DNA from: Mesorhizobium sp.
Lineage (GTDB): Bacteria; Pseudomonadota; Alphaproteobacteria; Rhizobiales; Rhizobiaceae
DNA length: 64,000 bases
Assembly: GCF_024710845.1 (NCBI RefSeq)
Contig: NZ_JANJTZ010000070.1
Location: forward strand, 35,100-99,099
Direction: 5' to 3'
This document shows, one piece after another, positions 19,638 to 27,910 of the stretch. The position numbers were made by a program, and so were the translations under genes. Within the stretch, counting starts at the first letter, position 1; each line of letters starts with the position of its first letter. The notes beneath the pieces are model-generated. The model made no database searches. It was not told the origin of the DNA and saw only the letters and a program-made list of their open reading frames with translations.

Positions 19638-19797
19638 TCTGTGATTTCCGTGCAAGCTCGCCGCGTGGTCCAACAAGGGCAAACCAATTGGCGCGACAAA
19701 GTGGTATGCTAGGTCTTTACACGAAACCGGGGCTCGTCAAAACTTAACCCGCTCGAGGCCCACGCCCGCATCCGCCGATATCCCGCGAGGAATGACC

Positions 19798-22098
19798 ATG
19801 ACAGTTCAAACTCCCAAGTTTGGAATGGGCGCATCCGTGCTGCGCAAGGAGGATGACGCGTTCATTCTCGGGCGCGGCCGCTACACCGACGATTTCTCGC
19901 CTACCGGCACGCTGCATCTCTATGTTCTGCGCTCGCCTACCGCGCGGGCGAAGTTCACCATCGCCTCGACGGAGGCGGCGAAGAATGCAGCTGGTGTTCA
20001 TCTCGTGCTGACCGGGGCCGATATTGCCAAACTGGGGGATCTCAAGTCGGGCGCGATGCAGAAGCAGCCCGACGGAACTCGCCCGCCCGCCCGCAATATC
20101 CCGATTCTGTGCCGCGGCGAGGTTGCCTATGTCGGCGACGCGGTGGCTTGCGTGGTCGCCGAGAGCCGCGCGCTGGCGCAGGATGCGGCGGAGCTGATCG
20201 AGATCGACTACGAGGACATGGAGCCCGTCGCGCTGATGGCGCATGCGCTTGACGCCGACGCTCCCCTCATCTGGCCCGAGCATGGCAGCAACCGCGCTTT
20301 CCGCTACGAACTTGGCAACAAGGCGAAGGCCGACGCGGCTTTCGCCGGGGCCAAGCACGTCACCAGGGTGGCTTTCCGCAACAACCGGCTAGTCTGCAAC
20401 TACATGGAGGCGCGCGCCGCGCTCGCCGAGTGGAACGCGAAGGAGAACCGCCTCGTCCTGACGGTCGGCTCGCAGGGCGTCCATTCGATGCAACAGATCC
20501 TGGCCGGAGTGCTGGGCATTCAGCCGAAAGGCCTGCGTGTCGTCACCCCCGATGTCGGCGGCGGGTTCGGGCCGAAGACATTCGTCTATCGCGAATACGC
20601 GCTTGTGCTCGAGGCGGCGCGGCGCCTCGGCCGTCCCGTCAAGTGGACGGGCGACCGCACGGAGCACTTCCTGACCGACGCGCAGGGGCGTGACAACGAG
20701 GTCGAGGCGGAGATGGCGATGGACGCCGAAGGGCGCTTCCTCGGCCTGCGGGTGAGCCTCGCTGCCAACCTCGGAGCCTATTGCTCCCAGTACGGGCCCT
20801 ATATCCCCTATATCGGCGCGACGATGTCGACCGGCGTTTACGACATCAAGGCGCTGCATGTCGGTATCGACGGCATCTACACCAATACCTGTCCGGTCGA
20901 CGCTTATCGTGGTGCGGGCCGTCCCGAGGCGGCGTATCTGCTGGAGAAGCTGGTCGATGCCTGCGCCCGCGACATGAACCTGTCGCCGGCCGAGATCCGC
21001 CGCCGCAACTTCATCCGGCCCGAGCAGTTTCCCTATACGACCCCGACAGGCCGCAAATACGATGTCGGCGAGTTCGACGGCCATATGACGCTCGCGCTGG
21101 AACGGGCCGACTGGAACGGCTTCGAGGATCGCCTGAAAGCGTCGAAGCAGGCCGGCAAGCTGCGCGGCATCGGCATGGCGACCTATATCGAGGCCTGCGC
21201 TTTCGCGGGTTCGGAAGCCGCGCACCTGACGCTGAACGGCGACGGGACGGTGACGCTTTTCATCGGCACGCAGACCAACGGGCAGGGCCACGCGACGGCC
21301 TATTCGCAGTTCGTCGCCGAAAAGCTCAACCTGCCGATCGACAAGATCCATGTGCGGCAGGGCGACACCGACGAGCTCGCCAAGGGCGGCGGCACCGGCG
21401 GCTCGCGCTCGATCCCGCTCGGCGGCGTGTCGGCGGCCTATGCGGGCGAGAACCTCGCCGAGAAGATCAAGAAGATAGCGGCGGACGAACTTGAGGCCGG
21501 CGCGGCGGATATCGAACTGATCGACGGTACCGCGCGCATCGTCGGCACCGACCGCGCGCTCGATTTCGCCGCGATCGCGAAAGCCGCGAAAAACCCGGAC
21601 GACCTCAAGGGCTTCGGCGAGTTCATCCAGGACGAAGCGACCTATCCGAACGGCACCCACATTTGCGAGGTCGAGATCGATCCGGCGACCGGGACGTCCG
21701 AGATCCTGCGTTACACGATCGTCGACGATTTCGGCGCGGTGGTGAACCCGATCCTGCTCGCGGGACAGGTGCATGGCGGCGTGGTGCAGGGCATGGGCCA
21801 GGCGCTGACCGAAGACACGGTCTATGGCGAGGACGGGCAGTTGCTGACGGCCAGCTTCATGGATTACGGCATGCCGCGGGCGGATCTGTTGCCGTTCATC
21901 GACTTCTCGACGCGTAACGTGCCCTCGACGACCAATGCGCTTGGCATCAAGGGGGCCGGCGAGGCCGGCACGATCGGTGCGACGCCAGCGGTGATGAACG
22001 CGGTGACGGACGCCCTGTGGCGCGCTCATGAGATCGGTCATATCGAAATGCCGGCAACACCCCTTAGGATCTGGCAGGCGATCCAGGACGCGGCCTGA
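19798..22098 (+). CDS. Xanthine dehydrogenase-family Mo-binding subunit (CoxL-like, form II)
   Basis: A 766-residue molybdopterin-cytosine-dinucleotide-binding hydroxylase subunit. Conserved landmarks include VTPDVGGGFGPK, the active-site loop AYRGAGR at 369-375, THGQGHAT-like QTNGQGHATAY, and the C-terminal KGAGEAGTIG with the catalytic Glu. The AYRGAGR loop marks form II proteins; genuine CO dehydrogenase has AYxCSFR, so CO oxidation should not be assumed. The usual FAD (CoxM) and Fe-S (CoxS) subunits are not in the window, so electron partners must be encoded elsewhere. The ATG at 19798 lies 7 bp after GAGGA; 19792 is an alternative. The substrate is unknown. Confidence 0.82.
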   Translation: MTVQTPKFGMGASVLRKEDDAFILGRGRYTDDFSPTGTLHLYVLRSPTARAKFTIASTEAAKNAAGVHLVLTGADIAKLGDLKSGAMQKQPDGTRPPARNIPILCRGEVAYVGDAVACVVAESRALAQDAAELIEIDYEDMEPVALMAHALDADAPLIWPEHGSNRAFRYELGNKAKADAAFAGAKHVTRVAFRNNRLVCNYMEARAALAEWNAKENRLVLTVGSQGVHSMQQILAGVLGIQPKGLRVVTPDVGGGFGPKTFVYREYALVLEAARRLGRPVKWTGDRTEHFLTDAQGRDNEVEAEMAMDAEGRFLGLRVSLAANLGAYCSQYGPYIPYIGATMSTGVYDIKALHVGIDGIYTNTCPVDAYRGAGRPEAAYLLEKLVDACARDMNLSPAEIRRRNFIRPEQFPYTTPTGRKYDVGEFDGHMTLALERADWNGFEDRLKASKQAGKLRGIGMATYIEACAFAGSEAAHLTLNGDGTVTLFIGTQTNGQGHATAYSQFVAEKLNLPIDKIHVRQGDTDELAKGGGTGGSRSIPLGGVSAAYAGENLAEKIKKIAADELEAGAADIELIDGTARIVGTDRALDFAAIAKAAKNPDDLKGFGEFIQDEATYPNGTHICEVEIDPATGTSEILRYTIVDDFGAVVNPILLAGQVHGGVVQGMGQALTEDTVYGEDGQLLTASFMDYGMPRADLLPFIDFSTRNVPSTTNALGIKGAGEAGTIGATPAVMNAVTDALWRAHEIGHIEMPATPLRIWQAIQDAA

Positions 22099-22115
22099 CG
22101 GTGGCGGAGCACTCG

Positions 22116-23042
22116 ATGATCTCGCGGCCGCTGGCCGCGATCGTCCTCAAGGTCTCGTCCATTGCGGTGTTCGTCGGGATGCAATCCTTCATCAAGCTGG
22201 CGGGAGTCCTCCCCGTCGGACAGATCGTGTTCTACCGTTCCTTCTTCGCGATGGTGCCGATCCTGATCCTGCTGGCCTGGACAGGAGAACTGAGAACCGC
22301 GTTCCATACCGATCGTCCCGGCCGCCATGTGGTGCGCGGTCTCGTCGGCGTCTCGTCCATGGCGCTCGGCTTCTTCGCGCTGACGCGGCTGCCGCTCCCC
22401 GAAGCGATCATGCTGAACTACGCGCAGCCGCTTCTGGTCGTCGTCATCAGCGCGCTGGTTCTCGGGGAAACGGTGCGCATCTTCCGCTGGACGGCGGTCG
22501 GCATTGGCTTCGTCGGAGTGCTCATCATCTCCTGGCCGAAGCTGACCCTGCTGACGTCGCCGGACGGGATGGGCAGCGCCGAGGCGCTGGGGGTCGTCGC
22601 CGCCATCGTCGCCGCCGCCATCTCGGCAGTCGCGCTGCTGCAGGTCCGCGCGCTCGTGGCAACGGACAAGTCATCCACGGTCGTCATCTGGTTTTCCATG
22701 ACCGCGTCCGCCGCCGGCCTGCTCACCCTGCCTTTCGGCTGGGCACCTCTGACCGGCTGGCAGGTCTTCTTCCTCGTCATGAGCGGAATCTGCGGCGGCA
22801 TCGCCCAGGTGCTGATGACGGAAGCCTACCGCCATGCCAGCGTCGCGACGGTCGCTCCGTTCGAATACAGCTCGATGCTGTTCGGTCTCGTGGTGGGATA
22901 CCTGCTCTTCTCGGACATCCCGACCATCCACTCGATCGTCGGTGGCGCGATCGTCGTGGGCTCCGGGCTCATGATCATATGGCGTGAGCAGCGCCTCGGT
23001 CTGGAGCGGGGGAAGGCCCGCAAGGTCACCCCGCCGCAATAG
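22116..23042 (+). CDS. EamA/DMT-family transporter
   Basis: A 308-residue inner-membrane protein with ten predicted helices in two homologous EamA halves (MQSFIKLAGVLPVGQIVFYRS; MTEAYRHASVATVAPFEYSS). These carriers usually export amino acids, nucleotides or other small metabolites; S-adenosylmethionine carriers are near relatives. The ATG at 22116 is preferred because CGGAG lies 6 bp before it; the GTG at 22101 has no ribosome site. It begins 17 bp after the molybdo-hydroxylase gene on the same strand, so the two may be co-transcribed, although no functional link is evident. Confidence 0.8.
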   Translation: MISRPLAAIVLKVSSIAVFVGMQSFIKLAGVLPVGQIVFYRSFFAMVPILILLAWTGELRTAFHTDRPGRHVVRGLVGVSSMALGFFALTRLPLPEAIMLNYAQPLLVVVISALVLGETVRIFRWTAVGIGFVGVLIISWPKLTLLTSPDGMGSAEALGVVAAIVAAAISAVALLQVRALVATDKSSTVVIWFSMTASAAGLLTLPFGWAPLTGWQVFFLVMSGICGGIAQVLMTEAYRHASVATVAPFEYSSMLFGLVVGYLLFSDIPTIHSIVGGAIVVGSGLMIIWREQRLGLERGKARKVTPPQ

Positions 23043-23151
23043 CGGCAGCGGCGTCGCTTCGTCGCGCTTTGCCCGCTTGCCAACCTCCGGCGACGGCGAC
23101 ATCCTTGTCCGTGCAAGCCGGGAGGAGGCTGCCCGGCCGGGAGGCGAGGCG

Positions 23152-24723
23152 ATGAACTGGCGCGCGATCGGCATGGTCCTGGCTCGGGGGCATCGTCGAC
23201 GGTGGCGTGTTGCGGCTTCGATCGCGGCGGCATGGCTGTTTCTCCTTGCTCCGGCCGCCGACGCGGCGGGGGCTGTCCGCAACCTGACGCAGCAAACCTC
23301 GTACGATGACGTCGCCTCCGCTCTCGGCGCCACGCGCGACGGCGACATCGTCGAACTGTCGGGCGGCCCGTTCGTCGGCAGCTTCGTCGTCGAACGCCGC
23401 ATCACGTTGCGCGGCACCGGCGCGGGCGACGCGCGCCCAGTTCTGGACGGCGGCGGCGCCGGCACCGTCCTGACGGTGAACGCGGCGGGCGCGGTGATCG
23501 AGAACCTGGCGATCCGCAACTCGGCGCGCAACGAGAGCCCGTTTGCGCTCTGGGGCGACGCCGGCGTTGCCGTCCATGCGGATCGCGTCGCGATGCGAGA
23601 TCTCTCGGTGACGGGAAACGACTGGGGCGTCCTGTTCTTCACCGGCGCCGGCTCCTCCCTCTCCGGCTCGGACGTCTCGGACAACACCCGCGACGGCGTG
23701 CGCATCATGGGAGGGCGCGACCACCTGATCGAGGACAACACGATCGACCGTAACGCGACCGGGGTCTCGATCGACGCCTTCTACCCCGATCGCGAAGCGC
23801 CGCTGGTGTTTTTCGGCGATCCGGCGGTGGTCAAGGACTATGCCGAAAAGCGTGAGCACGCGCCGCTTTCCTCCGGCAACGTCATTCGCGGCAACGGCAT
23901 CGCGGGCAACGGATTCTACGGCGTCTCGTTGACCTGGGACAGCTTTCGCAACCGCGTCGAGGACAATGTCGTCACCATGACCGGGCGCGTCCGCGAGCTC
24001 GACCTCGCGCTCATCCAGGCCTGGGAGGTCGGACTGGCGAAAGTGTCCGGGATCGCCGTCACCTTCGACCGCGATCCATACGGCTCCGGCATTTCGCTGT
24101 TCTGCCTCGCCCACGAGAACCGCATCGAGCGCAACCATGTCTTCGACAATCTGGCCTACGGCATCATCCTCGATCTCTCCGACCGCAACACGATCGCCGC
24201 CAATCGGGTCGAGACAAACCGCAGCGGCATCCTCGTCGCGGCCTCCTCGCAGAACGAGATCCTGCGCAACCGTGTCGACGGCAACGAGGCGTTCGGCGTG
24301 CGCATCGGCGTCGACAGCGTCATCAAGCAGGTCTCCGCGGACAATTTCGTCGCGATGAACGCGTTGACGCGCAATGCGGTCAACGCCTTCGATTCCTCGG
24401 GACGCGTGGTTACCGCGGCCGACATCGAGGCGATCGTCGAGACACTGCCGTTGCCGCAGGTCGTCAAGGACCAGATGGCGAAGAACCCGATGATCCGCCG
24501 GCAGATGATCAACGCCTATCTCGCGCAGATGAAGCCGGCGACCAATCGATGGGACGACGGAACGCAGGGCAACCATCACGACGATTTCGACGAGGAAGCC
24601 GAGGGATTCCGCGATCGTGACGGCGATGGCGTGTCGGAGGCGGGCAAGCCCATCCCGGGCGCGCGGAGCGTCGACCGGCATCCGCTGACCGCGGCGCGGG
24701 TGGAGAGCCTGCTCCTGCCGTGA
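23152..24723 (+). CDS. NosD-like periplasmic right-handed beta-helix protein
   Basis: A 523-residue exported protein. The signal peptide ends at LLAPAADAAGA. About residues 60-450 are PbH1-type repeats with regular N and G positions (IEDNTIDRNATGVSI; IERNHVFDNLAYGIIL; IAANRVETNRSGILV). The C-terminus has the NosD-family finish: WDDGTQGNHHDDFDE, an acidic DRDGDGV loop, then IPGARSVDRHPL. True NosD helps insert the sulfur of the CuZ centre of nitrous oxide reductase, but no other nos gene is near. A carbohydrate-binding or epimerase role is the main alternative. GGAGG lies 7 bp before the ATG at 23152. Confidence 0.68.
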   Translation: MNWRAIGMVLARGHRRRWRVAASIAAAWLFLLAPAADAAGAVRNLTQQTSYDDVASALGATRDGDIVELSGGPFVGSFVVERRITLRGTGAGDARPVLDGGGAGTVLTVNAAGAVIENLAIRNSARNESPFALWGDAGVAVHADRVAMRDLSVTGNDWGVLFFTGAGSSLSGSDVSDNTRDGVRIMGGRDHLIEDNTIDRNATGVSIDAFYPDREAPLVFFGDPAVVKDYAEKREHAPLSSGNVIRGNGIAGNGFYGVSLTWDSFRNRVEDNVVTMTGRVRELDLALIQAWEVGLAKVSGIAVTFDRDPYGSGISLFCLAHENRIERNHVFDNLAYGIILDLSDRNTIAANRVETNRSGILVAASSQNEILRNRVDGNEAFGVRIGVDSVIKQVSADNFVAMNALTRNAVNAFDSSGRVVTAADIEAIVETLPLPQVVKDQMAKNPMIRRQMINAYLAQMKPATNRWDDGTQGNHHDDFDEEAEGFRDRDGDGVSEAGKPIPGARSVDRHPLTAARVESLLLP

Positions 24724-24741
24724 AGCGCCTTTCGGCGAGGC

Positions 24742-25536
24742 CTATCCGCCCGCCATCCGCGCCAAAGCCGCCCTGGTCGCCTCGTCGGCGGGGAAGAAGG
24801 ACTCGATCGCGATTTCCGACACCGTCACGTCGAGCGGCGTGCCGAAGACGGTGACCGTCGAGATGAAGGACAGGCTCATGCCGGCGGCCTTGATGCGCAG
24901 CGGCACGGCGATGTTCGAGTAATCGTGCCGGACGGGGCCGCCATTCGAGCGGCCAGGATAGGCGCGCAGTTCCGCTTCGAGGTCGGCGACCTGCGGATTG
25001 CCGCTCGCCGCCGCCAGCCGCTTCAGCCGCTCCAGCACATGCGCGCGCCATTCGGCGAGGTTCTCGATGCGCGGCGCGAGGCCGCCGGGATGGAGACTGA
25101 GCCTGAGCACGTTGATCGGCGGTTCGAGCAGGCTCGTCTCTTCGATGCCTTCGAGGAACGGCGCGACGGCGGCGTTGCCCCGGATCAGGTTCCAGCAGCC
25201 GTCGACGGCGAGGGCCGGGTTCGGCTCGTGCGCGGTCAATACGCGGCCGATCGCCTCCAACGCCGGCGCGAGGGCTTCGTCGTCAATCGGCCGCTCCGGA
25301 TAGGTCGGCGCGTAGCCTGCCGCGAGCAGCATCCGGTTGCGCTGGCGCAGCGGCAGGTCGAGGCGCTCGGCGAGCCGGATCACCATGTCGCGCGACGGTG
25401 CCGCGCGGCCGCTTTCGAGGAAACTCAGGTGCCGCTGCGAGATTTCAGCTTCGAGCGCGAGGTCGAGCTGGCTCATGCGGCGGCGCGTGCGCCACTCGCG
25501 CAGCAGGTGGCCGACGGAAGGGTGTGGTGTGCCCAT
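24742..25536 (-). CDS. XRE-family regulator with MmyB-like ligand domain
   Basis: A 264-residue transcription factor. The N-terminal helix-turn-helix (residues 10-65; MSQLDLALEAEISQRHLSFL) is followed by the MmyB-like domain (about 90-250; NPALAVDGCWNLIRGN, LSLHPGGLAPRIENL, HDYSNIAVPLRI). MmyB-type regulators bind a fatty acid or similar hydrophobic ligand in this PAS-like domain and often control a neighbouring oxidoreductase or transporter. It is transcribed away from the small membrane protein at 25661, which is the likeliest local target. Confidence 0.83.
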   Translation of the reverse strand: MGTPHPSVGHLLREWRTRRRMSQLDLALEAEISQRHLSFLESGRAAPSRDMVIRLAERLDLPLRQRNRMLLAAGYAPTYPERPIDDEALAPALEAIGRVLTAHEPNPALAVDGCWNLIRGNAAVAPFLEGIEETSLLEPPINVLRLSLHPGGLAPRIENLAEWRAHVLERLKRLAAASGNPQVADLEAELRAYPGRSNGGPVRHDYSNIAVPLRIKAAGMSLSFISTVTVFGTPLDVTVSEIAIESFFPADEATRAALARMAGG

Positions 25537-25660
25537 GACGGGAATCTAGCGTGGTTCGGGAATGGCTTCCATTACCTGGCGCGTAATCGCCAGAGCGATC
25601 TTCGCGGTCAATGATCCGCGGCAATCCGGCCAATGCCGGTGCAACAGAAAGGATCGCAAC

Positions 25661-26056
25661 ATGTCCATCGCTGTCACTCCCTATGTCCGCAACATCCTCC
25701 TCCTCGACGGTCTCGTCAGCGGCGCCGCAGGTGTCGCCATGGCCGCCGGCGCTTCGCTCCTGTCTCCCTTGCTGGCGCTGCCGGCCGACCTCCTGTTCTG
25801 GGCGGGTATCGTTCTCCTGCCCTGGTGTGTGGCGCTCGTCGTTCTTGCGCGGAGGGCGGCAGTTTCTCGGACGATCATGCTCGACGTCATCGGTATCAAC
25901 GCGCTGTGGGTCGCGGCGAGCTTCGGCATCATGATTGCCGGTATCGTGGAGCCCAGCCTGCTCGGCGTGCTCTTCGTCACGGCCCAGGCGCTGACCGTGG
26001 CGCTGTTCGTCGCGCTGCAGCTTGGCGTGATGCGTCGAGCCGGGGCCGCCGCCTAG
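25661..26056 (+). CDS. Four-helix membrane protein, unknown
   Basis: A 131-residue protein that is almost entirely hydrophobic, with four helices at about 10-35, 42-60, 70-95 and 100-120. No enzymatic motif is visible. AAAGGA lies 8 bp before the ATG at 25661, which fixes the start; a longer frame to 25562 is out of keeping with that site. It lies divergent from the MmyB-type regulator, with 124 bp between starts, so it may be regulated by it. I do not recognise a family beyond small integral membrane protein. Confidence 0.6.
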   Translation: MSIAVTPYVRNILLLDGLVSGAAGVAMAAGASLLSPLLALPADLLFWAGIVLLPWCVALVVLARRAAVSRTIMLDVIGINALWVAASFGIMIAGIVEPSLLGVLFVTAQALTVALFVALQLGVMRRAGAAA

Positions 26057-26078
26057 GACAGCATGCTCGGACGCCAGG

Positions 26079-26103
26079 GCCGGGGAGGGCGCTCCCCGGC
26101 TTC
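26079..26103 (+). terminator. Probable terminator of the membrane protein gene
   Basis: GCCGGGGA (26079-26086) pairs with TCCCCGGC (26093-26100) around a 6-base loop, then TTC. The U-tract is poor. Confidence 0.4.
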
Positions 26104-26115
26104 GCAGATCGACGG

Positions 26116-26964
26116 TCAGCCGCTTGCGCCGAGATCCCGCAGCTTGGCCTTGATTTCGAGGAAGTCGCGCCAGGCGAGCTTCTTGTGCGCCGGGTTGCGC
26201 AACAGATAGGCCGGGTGCAGCGTGGGCATCAGGGGGATCTGGGTGCCTGAGCCTGTCGTATGGCTATTCCACGTCCCGCGCAGGCGCATGATGCCGGTCT
26301 GTGTTCTGAGCAGCGCCTTGCTCGACGCGTTGCCGAGCGTGACCAGTACTTTCGGATTCGCCAATTCGATCTGACGCTCGATGAACGGGCGGCAGATTTC
26401 CGTCTCCATCGGCGAGGGGTCGCGGTTGCCCGGCGGCCGCCACGGGATGACGTTGGCGATGTAGACGGATGTGCGGTCGAGCCCGATCGCGGCAAGCATC
26501 CGGTCGAGCAACTGCCCCGAGCGTCCGACGAAGGGCAGGCCCTCCAGATCCTCCTCGCGGCCCGGCGCCTCGCCGACGAACATTACCGGGGCCGCCGGAT
26601 TGCCGTCGGAGAAGACCAGCGACTTGGCGGTGAATTTTAGATTGCAGCCGTCGAAGTCTGCCAGAACCTCCTTCAACTCGTCGAGCGATCCGGCGGAACG
26701 GGCGGCTTCGCGCGCGCGGGCGGCCTGAGCCTCGTCGGGCACGCTGGCGGTGATCGTGGGCGCCGCCGGCCTGAGGGGTGTCTCCAGCCGCGGCGGTTCG
26801 AACGCCCGCGACGGGACGGCGGCCGGCGCGGGTGGCGGCGCGGCTTTTGCCGTCTGCGCGAAGCGGTCAACCGGCGCGTCCTCGAGCGCCTCGTCGACGC
26901 CGCTCTCGGCGTAGAAGCGCAGAAGCTCCTCGAGGGAGGCGCGGGTGTCGAATGTATCGGTCAT
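26116..26964 (-). CDS. Uracil-DNA glycosylase, family 4-like
   Basis: A 282-residue DNA repair enzyme that cuts uracil from DNA. Residues 1-90 are a low-complexity Pro/Ala-rich leader. The catalytic domain has motif A GEAPGREEDLEGLPFVGRSG, then YIANVIPWRPPGNRDP and the motif B region TLHPAYLLRNPAHKK. The motif A start GEAPG separates it from UdgX (GEQPG). Only two Cys are present (DGCNL and EICRP), so the four-Cys Fe-S site of classical family 4 enzymes is incomplete. The start at 26964 (MTDTFDTRAS) is chosen over 27003 by comparison with the family. Confidence 0.84.
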   Translation of the reverse strand: MTDTFDTRASLEELLRFYAESGVDEALEDAPVDRFAQTAKAAPPPAPAAVPSRAFEPPRLETPLRPAAPTITASVPDEAQAARAREAARSAGSLDELKEVLADFDGCNLKFTAKSLVFSDGNPAAPVMFVGEAPGREEDLEGLPFVGRSGQLLDRMLAAIGLDRTSVYIANVIPWRPPGNRDPSPMETEICRPFIERQIELANPKVLVTLGNASSKALLRTQTGIMRLRGTWNSHTTGSGTQIPLMPTLHPAYLLRNPAHKKLAWRDFLEIKAKLRDLGASG

Positions 26965-27041
26965 GATCACCAGGAGCGGAGGCCGATGCCGAGGCTCGCG
27001 CAATCAATAAGGCGCGGCAGGTGCCGCGTAAACCTCCGCGT

Positions 27042-27638
27042 TCAGGACAGGGGGATCCGCGGATCCTGGCGGATGTAGAATTCGAGCTTCGGCGTGAAAT
27101 CGGTGATGAAGAATTTGAAATCCGCCGTCTCCAACGGATCGACATGCCCTTCGGAGAAAACGAGGCGGTCGTTGGGTTCGAAGTCCGTATCGTGGATGCG
27201 GAAGGAATCGGACGAGCGGTTCTCCGGGTTGACGCGGCGCTGGTCGAAGGACAGTCCGTCGCCGTGGACGCTCGGAATGCCGAGCTGTTCCTGCAGCTCG
27301 AATTCGTATTCGGTCCAGGCGACGGCGCTGTTGTTCAGCGAGCGGATGCGGATATGCATCATGCCCGTGGCGAAAGTGCCCACCGGTCCATCGGTGCGGA
27401 TCTTCGACGCGACCCGGATGACCAGCGTTACGGGGCTTGCCGAGAGCATCTCCTGCTCGATCACGATCGGATTGGCCTTGGTGCCGATGCCGGACACCCC
27501 GCGGATGAGAAAGCCGCCGAGCTCGTCGGAGAAGGAATAGGCGCCGGAGAACCACAGGCGCCGTTCGCCGCCATCCGCGGAAGCCGTAAGCGTCACGGCG
27601 GCAAGACATCCCGCGATCGTCGTCCAGAGAGCAGCCAC
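27042..27638 (-). CDS. Secreted protein of unknown function
   Basis: A 198-residue protein that starts at a GTG (27638) preceded by GGAAGAG. The resulting N-terminus AALWTTIAGCLAAVTLTASA is a good signal peptide, while the longer in-frame form to 27767 has none. The mature part is rich in beta-type segments (GGERRLWFSGAYSFSDELGG; LVFSEGHVDPLETADFKFFI) with no Cys and no catalytic motif that I recognise. The gene lies 77 bp before the uracil-DNA glycosylase gene on the same strand. Confidence 0.6.
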   Translation of the reverse strand: MAALWTTIAGCLAAVTLTASADGGERRLWFSGAYSFSDELGGFLIRGVSGIGTKANPIVIEQEMLSASPVTLVIRVASKIRTDGPVGTFATGMMHIRIRSLNNSAVAWTEYEFELQEQLGIPSVHGDGLSFDQRRVNPENRSSDSFRIHDTDFEPNDRLVFSEGHVDPLETADFKFFITDFTPKLEFYIRQDPRIPLS

Positions 27639-27772
27639 CGTCGTCTCTTCCGGCTGAACGTGTTGATGGCAGGATAGACCTCGGCGGCGCCAAATGGATA
27701 CGAAATTCAGCGTGAGCGCGCGAAACCCTGCGCGCCATCGCCGGATATCCACGACCAAACGAAGCAATTGAA

Positions 27773-27824
27773 TTGACGTTTACGTTAAGGTAAATTGGTA
27801 TTGCAGAAAACTAACATGCGTTAG
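27773..27824 (+). promoter_or_regulatory. LiuR-like dyad and second palindrome before ETF-QO gene
   Basis: An AT-rich island in GC-rich DNA. TTGACGTTTACGTTAAGGTAAA (27773-27794) contains the dyad TTTAC-N6-GTAAA. It resembles, from memory, the MerR-type LiuR box of branched-chain catabolism genes. A second perfect palindrome, CTAACATGCGTTAG, follows at 27811-27824. TTGACG could be the -35 element. Confidence 0.4.
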
Positions 27825-27910
27825 AATAATGCGACGCTTTCGCGCGGTGGCGGGTCTGGTGCGCGGAAAGGAATTAAGGCAAGAGGATCGGCGACCGGCC
27901 GGAGGACGAG

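Noticed and set aside
19798..22098. Carbon monoxide dehydrogenase (coxL)
   Set aside because: The active-site loop is AYRGAGR (form II), not AYxCSFR, and coxM and coxS are absent.
26116..26964. UdgX, the uracil-DNA glycosylase that crosslinks to DNA
   Set aside because: Motif A is GEAPG rather than GEQPG and the KRRIH insertion is not present.
27004..27738. Minus-strand open frame overlapping the secreted protein
   Set aside because: The other frame (27042-27638) has a ribosome site and a clean signal peptide; this one is Arg-rich and shapeless.
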